The notes beneath the pieces are model-generated. The model saw only the letters and a program-made list of their open reading frames with translations. It had not been told where the DNA came from and did not search any database. A stretch of DNA of 64,000 nt from JALYXV01 sp963791545 (GTDB taxonomy: Bacteria > Actinomycetota > Acidimicrobiia > Acidimicrobiales > Palsa-688): contig CAWBSR010000001.1 in assembly GCA_963791545.1 (NCBI GenBank), positions 1-64,000 on the forward strand. Reading direction: 5' to 3'. Positions 25,328-32,486 of the stretch are shown here, one piece after another; position 1 is the stretch's first letter; every line of letters starts with the position of its first letter. A program made the translations under genes and the position numbers.

Positions 25328-28201
25328 GTGCTGCGTATCCATCCGATCCATGGGGGCCAGGCGCGTTACTTCTTGGAGGGCCCGGGCCCGGGGGTGTGGA
25401 TCGGGGGCGGGAGCGAGGACCTGGGCCTGCGGGGGTCGGTCGATGCGGACTCGCTGCACGCGGTGCTGGCGGGCCGGCAACCTGGGGGGGACCAGCTGCT
25501 GAGCCGGGTCTCCCCCGTCCGGCGCAGCGGCTTCGACCTCATCCTGGCGGCGCCCAAGTCGGTGTCGCTCCTCGCCGCCCTCGGCGACGAAGGCGAACAA
25601 GGCCGCTTCCGGCGGGCCCAAGCAGAAGCGGTAGGTTCCGCGCTCGGCTACCTGGAACGAGAAGCGGGCTGGGCCCGCAGGGGTCGTCAGCAGACGCCGA
25701 TGGAGACGACGGGACTAGTGGGAGCGGCCTTCTCCCACGCCTTGAGCGCAGCCGGCGACCCCCATCTCCACACCCATGTGGTGGTGGCCAACCTGGTCCA
25801 CGGTGAAGATGATCGGTGGTCCTCGCTCGCCACTCGCCCGCTGTTCTGGCACGCCCGGGCGGCGGGGGCGCTGTTCCAAGCCGGCCTCCGTCATCACCTG
25901 GCCGAGCAGGGTCTCCGTTTTGACTGGACTGTCAACGACCACGGCTTGGGCGACATCGTCGGAGTCCCGCGGGCGGCCATCGAGGCGGCGTCGCTGCGCA
26001 CCCGTCAGGTCGCCGAGGAGGTAGAGGCGGGATTGGCAGGCCGCGTCGGGAGGGCGACGGCAGGCGGCCGCACCCGAAGCGCCAGAACCACCGGTCCCGA
26101 GCAGCCGTGGCGGGCGCGGGTGGCGGCCGGCGGGCTCGACCGGGCCCGCGTCCAGGACCTGCTGGGCACGGCCCGCACCCGGCGCGACATCCGGCCTGGG
26201 GAACGCCAGGCGGAACCGGAGACGGCCACCGTGGAACGCTTCTTAAGCGAGCGGCACTCCCGATTCGGCCGACCGGATGTGGTGCGGGCGATGGCCACCC
26301 TTTCGGTGCCGGGTGCCCCGGCCGCCCGCTTGGAGGCGCGGGCCGACGACTTCCTGAAGACCGCGATTCCCGCCGGCCATAACCAGTGGACCACGGCCGG
26401 CCTCCAGCGCATGGAGGCGCGGATCGTCGCCGCGGCCGCTCCGGCGAGCCAACGCCTGGTGGGGTTGGTGACGGACCCGACGCCCTCGCCCCAAGACGCC
26501 ATCGCCCGCCTAACCCGGGGAGGGGCGCCGGTCGACATGCTGCGAGGCGACCTCATCGCCCAGGCCGGCGTGCTGGCCGCCGCCCGCGACGTGTGGGAGG
26601 CGAGCGGCCACCAGGTGGCACTGGTCAGCCCCACCGAGCGGGGCCAGGCCCGTTGGGAGGCGCTGGCCGGGCTGGGGCCGCCACCGCCGACCCCGGCCCA
26701 TCCCACCGTGGTCCTGGTCGACAACGCCGAGCGATGGTCGACCACCGACCTCCACCGGGTGGTGAGCGACGCCGTGGCCCGCCAAGCCAAAGTGGTGCTC
26801 CTCGACGGTGGGACCCTGCCCCGGCGGCCGCGAGCCGAGAGCCCGGCGCTGGAGACGCTGCGGACCGCCTTGCCCGTCATCGACGCCGGTCCCGCGCCAC
26901 CGTTGCCACTCGCGGAGCGCGCCATCGTCTCGGAGACGGCGGTGGTGAGAGCGGGCCGGGACGGCACGGTAAGCCTGGTTCCCACCGGGGCGGCCGCCAT
27001 GGACGAGCTGGTTCGGGATTGGCAGCAACGGCGGGCCGCAGGCGAGCGCGCCCGCATGGTCGCCCTCGGGATCGAGGAGGCCGAACACCTCAACAGCGCC
27101 GCGCGAGCCGTGCGGCTTCAGCGAGGAGAGCTGAAGGGTCCGTCGGTGGAGATCGGCGGCCGCCCACTAAGCCCCGGTGACGAGGTGATGGCTCTCAAGC
27201 GAGATGGCCGTTTGGGCGGGGTGCCGGGCGGCACGGTGGGCCGGGTTACAGCCGTGGACCCGACCGAACAGCGGGCAACCGTCGTTTGGGAGGGCCGGGA
27301 CGACGCGGTCACCGTCGCCGCCGACCGGGCCGCTTCCAACCGTGGGGTACCGCTCGGCTACGGCTACGCCACCACGCCCGCCTATCTCCGGGCGGGCCAC
27401 GACGGCCCCGTCCTCGGCTTGGGCCACGTGGAGGCGGTCGCCCCTCGGCTGCGACCTGACCGGATCTACGCCGTGGTCCCCGCGCCGGCCGCCGCCCAAG
27501 GCGCCGACCGGGACTGGGTCCGGCTCGATCCGCTGAATACGCTGCTGTCCGAGGTCGGCGGTCGAAGCCATTCCGGCGCCGGCGTGGCCGTCCCGGGTGA
27601 TGCCTCCCGATCCCTGGCTGACCTGGCCATGGAGCGGGACCGGCTGGGCGATCATCTGCGGGCGTCGGCACCACCCGACACCGGGGCGGAACACCGCCGC
27701 CTCACCGAGGAACGCGATTGGCTGGCTTCTGTGCCTGACCGTCCCGGCCACCGAGAGCGGGCGGCGGCGCTGGCCGAGGTCGACGGCCGGCTGGCGGCTC
27801 TCGACGCCCGGGCCCAGGAGCGCCCCCGGTGGCAGGAACAGCACCGGGACCAGCTGGAACGGTGGGCCCACCTGTCCCAGGCACTGGCCTGGCGCCAGGC
27901 CGCCCTCGGGCGGGGAGCCGAGATCCGCCCGACCGCTGCCGTGCTGGCCCAGCTGGGCCCTCCTCCGATCGACGCCGGGGCGCGTCCGCTCTGGCGCCGG
28001 GCCGCGGTGGCCGTCGAATCCCACCGCGAGCGTTGGTCGCTCCCGGACCGACCACTCGAACTCAGCGCCGAGTTGAGCCTCGGGACTCCGGCGCCGGGCG
28101 AGCTCGGGCGCCGGGCCGGGGAGCTGCGGATCCTGGCGGCCGCCCGAGACCTCCAACCCGGCCGGCGCCGGGATCTCTCGCAGGCGCCCTCATGGCCGTG
28201 A
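25328..28201 (+). CDS. MobF/TrwC-type relaxase, degenerate
   Basis: 957 residues from GTG 25328. The relaxase domain shows GFDLILAAPKSVSLLAAL and the metal-binding three-histidine motif DPHLHTHVVVANL (His146, His148, His150). The N-terminus has only Tyr14 (ARYFLE); the second tyrosine pair seen in relatives (EDYY) is missing, with a shortened stretch there. In the helicase half the Walker A site (G-x-G-x-G-K-T) cannot be found; the place reads MLRGDLIAQAGVLAAARDVW. The Walker B place reads VVLVDNAERW instead of VVDEA. The C-terminus is charged and coiled. It may still nick DNA but is unlikely to unwind it. It diverges from the pilin operon. Confidence 0.85.
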   Translation: MLRIHPIHGGQARYFLEGPGPGVWIGGGSEDLGLRGSVDADSLHAVLAGRQPGGDQLLSRVSPVRRSGFDLILAAPKSVSLLAALGDEGEQGRFRRAQAEAVGSALGYLEREAGWARRGRQQTPMETTGLVGAAFSHALSAAGDPHLHTHVVVANLVHGEDDRWSSLATRPLFWHARAAGALFQAGLRHHLAEQGLRFDWTVNDHGLGDIVGVPRAAIEAASLRTRQVAEEVEAGLAGRVGRATAGGRTRSARTTGPEQPWRARVAAGGLDRARVQDLLGTARTRRDIRPGERQAEPETATVERFLSERHSRFGRPDVVRAMATLSVPGAPAARLEARADDFLKTAIPAGHNQWTTAGLQRMEARIVAAAAPASQRLVGLVTDPTPSPQDAIARLTRGGAPVDMLRGDLIAQAGVLAAARDVWEASGHQVALVSPTERGQARWEALAGLGPPPPTPAHPTVVLVDNAERWSTTDLHRVVSDAVARQAKVVLLDGGTLPRRPRAESPALETLRTALPVIDAGPAPPLPLAERAIVSETAVVRAGRDGTVSLVPTGAAAMDELVRDWQQRRAAGERARMVALGIEEAEHLNSAARAVRLQRGELKGPSVEIGGRPLSPGDEVMALKRDGRLGGVPGGTVGRVTAVDPTEQRATVVWEGRDDAVTVAADRAASNRGVPLGYGYATTPAYLRAGHDGPVLGLGHVEAVAPRLRPDRIYAVVPAPAAAQGADRDWVRLDPLNTLLSEVGGRSHSGAGVAVPGDASRSLADLAMERDRLGDHLRASAPPDTGAEHRRLTEERDWLASVPDRPGHRERAAALAEVDGRLAALDARAQERPRWQEQHRDQLERWAHLSQALAWRQAALGRGAEIRPTAAVLAQLGPPPIDAGARPLWRRAAVAVESHRERWSLPDRPLELSAELSLGTPAPGELGRRAGELRILAAARDLQPGRRRDLSQAPSWP

Positions 28202-28255
28202 CGGCGCGATCATCGTGGCATCACGTCCCGACGCCGTGTCGCCAAAACCGAAGCT

Positions 28256-29356
28256 TTGGGCGCGACGCCAGGCAAGCGGCTGTGGCGGATCGTGCGCCTG
28301 GTGGTCAGCCTGGGCTTGGCCGCCTTCGCCTTGCACATCGTGTACGGACAGCGCGACGAGCTCGCCGGGGCCACCACCTATCTCGACCACATCCGGGCCC
28401 AGTGGCTGGTGCTGGCCGCGGCTTTCGAGTTGACCTCGATGGTCTCCTTCGCCGCCCTCCAGCGGCGGATCCTCGGAGCGGGCCATGTTGCCATGTCACT
28501 CCCGATGATGACCGCCATCACTTTCGCCGGTAACTCCATCCAGAACTCGCTGCCCGCGGGCCCGGTGTTCAGCAACGTCTACGCCTTCCGCCAGTTGCAT
28601 CGCCGGGGAGCCGACGATGTCCTGTCGGCCTGGACGCTCATCGGCACCGCGGCGCTGCTGGACATGGCGCTGGTGGCGCTGGCGGCCGTCGGCTTGGCCG
28701 CGTCCAGCGGGAGTGGCGGCGAGCTCAATCTGGTGACGGTGATCCTGGGCCTGCTGGTGATGGCCGCCCTCCTCGTCCTGGCGTGGAGGCGCCGCAACTG
28801 GATCGCCCGCCACCTGGTCGCGCCCCTGCGGCTGGTCCAGCGGCTCGCCAAGCGCCCGGCCGGGGATCCCAAGGCGTTGGTCGAAGAGTTCATCCGCCGC
28901 ATGAATGCCATTTCGCCCAGCCCCGCCGACTGGCTCATGGCCGTCACCTTCGCCCTTGGCAACTGGGCGTGCGACGTCACCTGCCTCATCTGCACCTTCA
29001 TGGCGGTTGGCGCCCCGGTTCCCTGGCGGGCCCTCCTGCTGGCCTACGCCGCCGCCCAGCTGGCCGCCAACCTGCCCATTACGCCGGGCGGGCTCGGGGT
29101 GGTCGAGGGCAGCTTGATCATCGGCTTGGTGGCCTACGGCGGGGGCCAGGAGAGCACGGTGGCCGCGGTGCTGCTCTACCGGCTGCTGAGTTTCTGGGTG
29201 CTCCTGCCGCTGGGCTGGATGGCCTGGGCCTTCACCAACTGGGACCTGCGCCGACGGGAGGCACGGGAAACAACCCCCGGGACCCGGACAGCCCGGGCGC
29301 CCCGGATCGACGACTCCCGTCCCATCGTGGCCCGCCAGCCTGAGGGGGCAGCATGA
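28256..29356 (+). CDS. Flippase-like integral membrane protein (UPF0104 / LPG-synthase TM type)
   Basis: 366 residues; the only start seen in this frame after the relaxase stop is TTG 28256. Eight or so membrane segments, with the family marks TAITFAGNSIQNSLPAGPVF and NLPITPGGLGVVEGSLIIGL. This is the transmembrane domain of lysylphosphatidylglycerol synthases without the transferase part, as in AglD/YbhN proteins thought to move lipids or lipid-linked sugars. The C-terminus is a short basic tail. It overlaps the lipoprotein gene that follows by ATGA. A paralogue lies at 12436. Confidence 0.82.
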   Translation: MGATPGKRLWRIVRLVVSLGLAAFALHIVYGQRDELAGATTYLDHIRAQWLVLAAAFELTSMVSFAALQRRILGAGHVAMSLPMMTAITFAGNSIQNSLPAGPVFSNVYAFRQLHRRGADDVLSAWTLIGTAALLDMALVALAAVGLAASSGSGGELNLVTVILGLLVMAALLVLAWRRRNWIARHLVAPLRLVQRLAKRPAGDPKALVEEFIRRMNAISPSPADWLMAVTFALGNWACDVTCLICTFMAVGAPVPWRALLLAYAAAQLAANLPITPGGLGVVEGSLIIGLVAYGGGQESTVAAVLLYRLLSFWVLLPLGWMAWAFTNWDLRRREARETTPGTRTARAPRIDDSRPIVARQPEGAA

Positions 29357-29769
29357 GAAGACGGCGCCGGTCGGCGTTTGTGCTGTTCGTGGTCCTGGCC
29401 GCCGTGGCGGGCATCAGCGGGTGCGCCGGCGGCCGGATCTCGCTCGGCACGGCAGCCGGATCCTGCTTCCGGGCCCTGCCGCCGGCCCAGGCGGCGGTAC
29501 ATGACGAAGGCAGACTGGTCGGGGTGCGCCGGGTCAGCGCCGCCACCCTGCGGGCCCGCCTCCCCCACGACGTCACCCTGGCGAGCCTGCCCGACCAGGA
29601 GCTCTGCGTCTTCGCCTTCAATGGGACCTACGATCGTGGCGCGGTGACAGGCGCCCATAACACCAACGTCGGTCACTACGCCATCATTGCGGTGAGCACC
29701 AACAGGCCCGCCGTGGTCGGCGCCTTCGTAGTCGACCAGCTTCCGACCCGCTTCACCCACCTCCACTGA
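29353..29769 (+). CDS. Small lipoprotein (hypothetical)
   Basis: 138 residues from ATG 29353, overlapping the stop of the flippase-like gene. The N-terminus is a lipoprotein signal: RRRRRSAFVLFVVLAAVAGI followed by the lipobox ISGC, so the mature protein would start at a lipidated Cys. The rest (about 110 residues) has two further cysteines (SCFRALP, ELCVFAFNG) that might pair, and the segment NTNVGHYAIIAVST. No known domain was recognised. Its coupling suggests that it acts with the flippase-like protein at the outer face of the membrane. Confidence 0.7.
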   Translation: MRRRRRSAFVLFVVLAAVAGISGCAGGRISLGTAAGSCFRALPPAQAAVHDEGRLVGVRRVSAATLRARLPHDVTLASLPDQELCVFAFNGTYDRGAVTGAHNTNVGHYAIIAVSTNRPAVVGAFVVDQLPTRFTHLH

Positions 29770-29787
29770 CGAATCTCTTCGTAAGGG

Positions 29788-29817
29788 TTGACAGAGGGCG
29801 TTAGGTTGCCCTAACAA
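29788..29817 (+). promoter_or_regulatory. Promoter with DtxR/MntR-type operator before the ZIP transporter
   Basis: TTGACA at 29788-29793 and TAACAA at 29812-29817 with an 18-bp spacer. The palindrome TTAGG-TTGC-CCTAA (29801-29814) lies between and over them and resembles the DtxR/IdeR/MntR box (TTAGGTTAGSCTAACCTAA): 13 of 19 positions agree. A metal-loaded repressor bound here would block the promoter. Confidence 0.7.
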
Positions 29818-29845
29818 TAGTCAGACCCCGATCAGGAAGCCGTCC

Positions 29846-30739
29846 ATGTCATCTGGGAACATCCTCATTCTCGGCGCCATCGCCGGACTGACCATCTTCC
29901 TCGGCCTGCCGATGGGTCGTATCAGCAAGCCGGCGCCCCGGCTGAAAGCGTTTCTCAACGCCAGCGCCATCGGAGTTCTTCTCTTCCTCCTCTGGGACGT
30001 CCTGACCGCGGGCTGGACACCGGTTCAGGAGGCGTTGGCTTCGGCCCAGCACCGAACTGCGACCTGGCTGCACTTTGCGGGGCTGGCCACCATCTTCGGC
30101 CTCGGTCTCACGATCGGCCTGGTCGGCCTGGTGTACTACGACCGGTATATGTCGGCCGCCGCCAGGAAGTCAGGCCCCCCGGCGCCGGCGCCCACCTTTG
30201 GCCCCGGCGCCGCCTCGGCCAAGGAACTGGCGCCCCCCGCCCGTCCCGGCATCCTGGTCCCGGCCCGGGTCAGCACCTTGTCTCAGGCGCAACGCCTGGC
30301 CTTCTTCATCGCCCTCGGCATCGGAATGCACAACTTCGCCGAGGGCCTCGCGATCGGCCAGTCGGCCGCCAAGGGCGAGGTGAGCCTGGCCCTCATGCTC
30401 ATCATCGGCTTCGGGCTGCACAATGCCACCGAGGGATTCGGCATCGTCGCCCCCATGGCGGGCGAAGGCACCCCTCCCAGCTGGGCGTTTCTCGGCGCCA
30501 TGGGCCTGATCGGCGGCGCCCCCACCTTCTTCGGGACCCTGGTGGGCCAATCCTTCGTCAACAACGCGGTGTTCATCGCCTTCCTCGCCCTGGCGGCGGG
30601 ATCGATCCTCTACGTCGTCATCCAGCTGCTCAACGTGGCCGCCAAGATGCGCCAGAAGGAAATCCTGATGTGGGGCATCCTGGCCGGGCTGTTTGCGGGC
30701 TTCGCCACCGACCTGGTGCTCAAGGCAGCCGGCGCCTGA
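29846..30739 (+). CDS. ZIP-family metal transporter
   Basis: 297 residues; AGGAAG lies about 10 nt before ATG 29846. About eight membrane segments with a Pro/Ala-rich cytoplasmic loop at about 105-145. The two metal-path signatures are present: HNFAEGLAIGQ (His162, Glu166) and HNATEGFGIVAPM (His192, Glu196). The family takes up divalent metals such as Zn, Fe or Mn. Because a DtxR/MntR-type box lies in its promoter, iron or manganese is the more likely substrate here (inference). It stands as a single gene. Confidence 0.92.
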   Translation: MSSGNILILGAIAGLTIFLGLPMGRISKPAPRLKAFLNASAIGVLLFLLWDVLTAGWTPVQEALASAQHRTATWLHFAGLATIFGLGLTIGLVGLVYYDRYMSAAARKSGPPAPAPTFGPGAASAKELAPPARPGILVPARVSTLSQAQRLAFFIALGIGMHNFAEGLAIGQSAAKGEVSLALMLIIGFGLHNATEGFGIVAPMAGEGTPPSWAFLGAMGLIGGAPTFFGTLVGQSFVNNAVFIAFLALAAGSILYVVIQLLNVAAKMRQKEILMWGILAGLFAGFATDLVLKAAGA

Positions 30740-30796
30740 ACTGACACCCGGCGGAGAACCGCCACCTGGCCGGCCCCGGGAGCCAGACTCCACAGC

Positions 30797-31879
30797 GTGA
30801 TCAAATACCTGGGGTCGAAACGGCGCTTGGTCCCTGTTCTCGGCGAAATCCTCACCCGCTGCGGGGCCCGCACCGCCGTCGACCTGTTCACCGGTACCAC
30901 GCGGGTGGCCCAGGAATGGAAGCGCCGGGGGGCCGAGGTCTGGGCGGTTGACCTGGCCCGTTACGCTGAGGTGCTGGCCGGTTGCTACGTGGCGACCGAT
31001 GCTGCCCAGGTGGACCTGAAGGCCCTCGGGGCCGTCCTTTCCCACCTCGAGAGCCTCCCCGGCGTGGATGGCTACGTGACCGCCACCTTCAGCCACGCTT
31101 CCCGGTTTTTCCAGCCCCACAACGGACGGCGCATCGACGCCATCCGCGACGAGATCCAGCGGACATTCGCCGGCCACGCTCTGGAACCGGTGCTCTTGAC
31201 CTCGCTGCTGGAAGCGGCCGACCGGGTCGACTCCACGACCGGCCTCCAGATGGCGTACCTCAAGCAGTGGGCGGCCCGCAGCTACCAGCCCCTCACGTTG
31301 CGGGTCCCCGAACTGCTGGCAGGCCCGGGCCACGCCGTCGGTGGCGACGCCACCATGGTGGCGGCCGGGCTCCCCGAGGTGGACCTGGCCTATTTCGATC
31401 CTCCCTACAACCAGCACCGCTACTTCACGAACTACCACGTCTGGGAGACGCTGGTGGCGTGGGACGCCCCGGACCATTACGGCGTGGCCTGCAAGCGCCT
31501 CGATGCCCGGGAGCCGTCCACCAGGAGCGTGTTCAACGACCGCCGGCGGGCCCCCGAGGCGCTGGCCCGCCTGATCGCGGACGTGCGGTCGGCGACGGTG
31601 ATCATCTCGGCGAGCAACGAGGGTTGGGTCGGTCTCGACGACCTGATCGACATGGCGGCGGTGCGGGGCCACGTGGAGGTCATGGCCTTCGACTCCCGGC
31701 GCTACGTCGGCGCTCAGATCGGGATTCACAATCTGAAGGGGGAAAAGGTGGGCCAGGTGTCCCACACCCGCAACGTGGAGTACCTGATCTGCGCCGGTGA
31801 CGAGGGGCTGGTGCGGCATCTCCTTGACAGTGACAGTAATCTCTGTCACTGTCAGAGCCATGGAGTACACCCTCGATGA
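30797..31879 (+). CDS. D12-class DNA adenine methyltransferase, orphan
   Basis: 360 residues from GTG 30797. N-terminal MIKYLGSKRRLVPVLGEIL and the AdoMet-binding DLFTGTTRVAQEWKRRGAEV are the family's motif-X/I region, and YFDPPYNQHRYFTNYHVWETL contains the catalytic DPPY. Such enzymes make N6-methyladenine. The N-terminal start matches D12 enzymes well. No endonuclease gene is adjacent, so it is an orphan methylase or a relic of a restriction system. Its last about 18 codons contain the inverted repeat at 31825 and its stop lies 17 bp inside the MerR gene. Confidence 0.88.
   Translation: MIKYLGSKRRLVPVLGEILTRCGARTAVDLFTGTTRVAQEWKRRGAEVWAVDLARYAEVLAGCYVATDAAQVDLKALGAVLSHLESLPGVDGYVTATFSHASRFFQPHNGRRIDAIRDEIQRTFAGHALEPVLLTSLLEAADRVDSTTGLQMAYLKQWAARSYQPLTLRVPELLAGPGHAVGGDATMVAAGLPEVDLAYFDPPYNQHRYFTNYHVWETLVAWDAPDHYGVACKRLDAREPSTRSVFNDRRRAPEALARLIADVRSATVIISASNEGWVGLDDLIDMAAVRGHVEVMAFDSRRYVGAQIGIHNLKGEKVGQVSHTRNVEYLICAGDEGLVRHLLDSDSNLCHCQSHGVHPR
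31825..31854. promoter_or_regulatory. 12-bp perfect palindromic operator before the MerR gene
   Basis: TGACAGTGACAG (31825-31836), 6-bp spacer TAATCT, CTGTCACTGTCA (31843-31854): a perfect dyad made of two TGACAG half-units per arm. It ends 5 bp before the MerR start. TTGACA at 31824-31829 could serve as a -35. This position fits MerR self-control of the MerR-VWA operon. The whole site lies inside the methylase coding sequence. Confidence 0.8.
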
Positions 31880-32486
31880 GCTGGTCACGGCGGTTGCTTC
31901 CCGCCTGACTGCGGTGGGACTGGATCGCCAGGGCAACGGTCAGGTCAATGCTTTTCCTGACCGCCGCACGCTGCGCTACTACACCACGCTCGGGCTCATG
32001 GACCGGCCGGGCGCGGTAAGGGACCGCCAGGCCCGCTACGGCGAGCGGCACGTCGCCCAAGCGGTGGCCGTCAAGCGCCTCCAAGCATCAGGCCTCACCC
32101 TGGCGGCGGCCCAGAGCCGCCTGGCCGGGCTGCCCCCCGCTGAGGTCGAGGCCATCGCGGCGGGCCGGGACGGGGCCGCCACGGCGCCGGGCGGGCGCCG
32201 CTTCTGGGCCGAGACGGCGGTCGCGTCGGATTTTCCACCTCACCGGGCCGAAAATCTGCGGCACCCCCCCTCTGCCGTCCCGGCCCTCCCGCTCGACGGC
32301 GCACGACCGCTGCTTGCCGTCGCTTTGAGCGCCGACGCCACCCTGCTGCTGTCGGCCCCGGGGCCGCTCACGGCGGCCGACATCGCGGCCATCCGCAGCG
32401 CGGCCGCGGCATTGCTCGACCAGCTCGCTCACCTCAGCCCTGCCGCGCCCCACGGCACCGACCTCGAACGAAAGGACTACTCATGA
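31860..32486 (+). CDS. MerR-family transcriptional regulator
   Basis: 208 residues from ATG 31860. The N-terminal helix-turn-helix with wing is MerR-like: FPDRRTLRYYTTLGLMDRPG and DRQARYGERHVAQAVAVKRL, followed by ASGLTLAAAQSRLAGLPP, the start of the dimer helix. The C-terminal about 100 residues are Ala-rich with no metal-binding cysteines, so the effector is unknown. It overlaps the next gene by ATGA and has a strong dyad directly before its start, so it most likely controls this operon, including the VIT-VWA protein. Confidence 0.88.
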   Translation: MEYTLDELVTAVASRLTAVGLDRQGNGQVNAFPDRRTLRYYTTLGLMDRPGAVRDRQARYGERHVAQAVAVKRLQASGLTLAAAQSRLAGLPPAEVEAIAAGRDGAATAPGGRRFWAETAVASDFPPHRAENLRHPPSAVPALPLDGARPLLAVALSADATLLLSAPGPLTAADIAAIRSAAAALLDQLAHLSPAAPHGTDLERKDYS

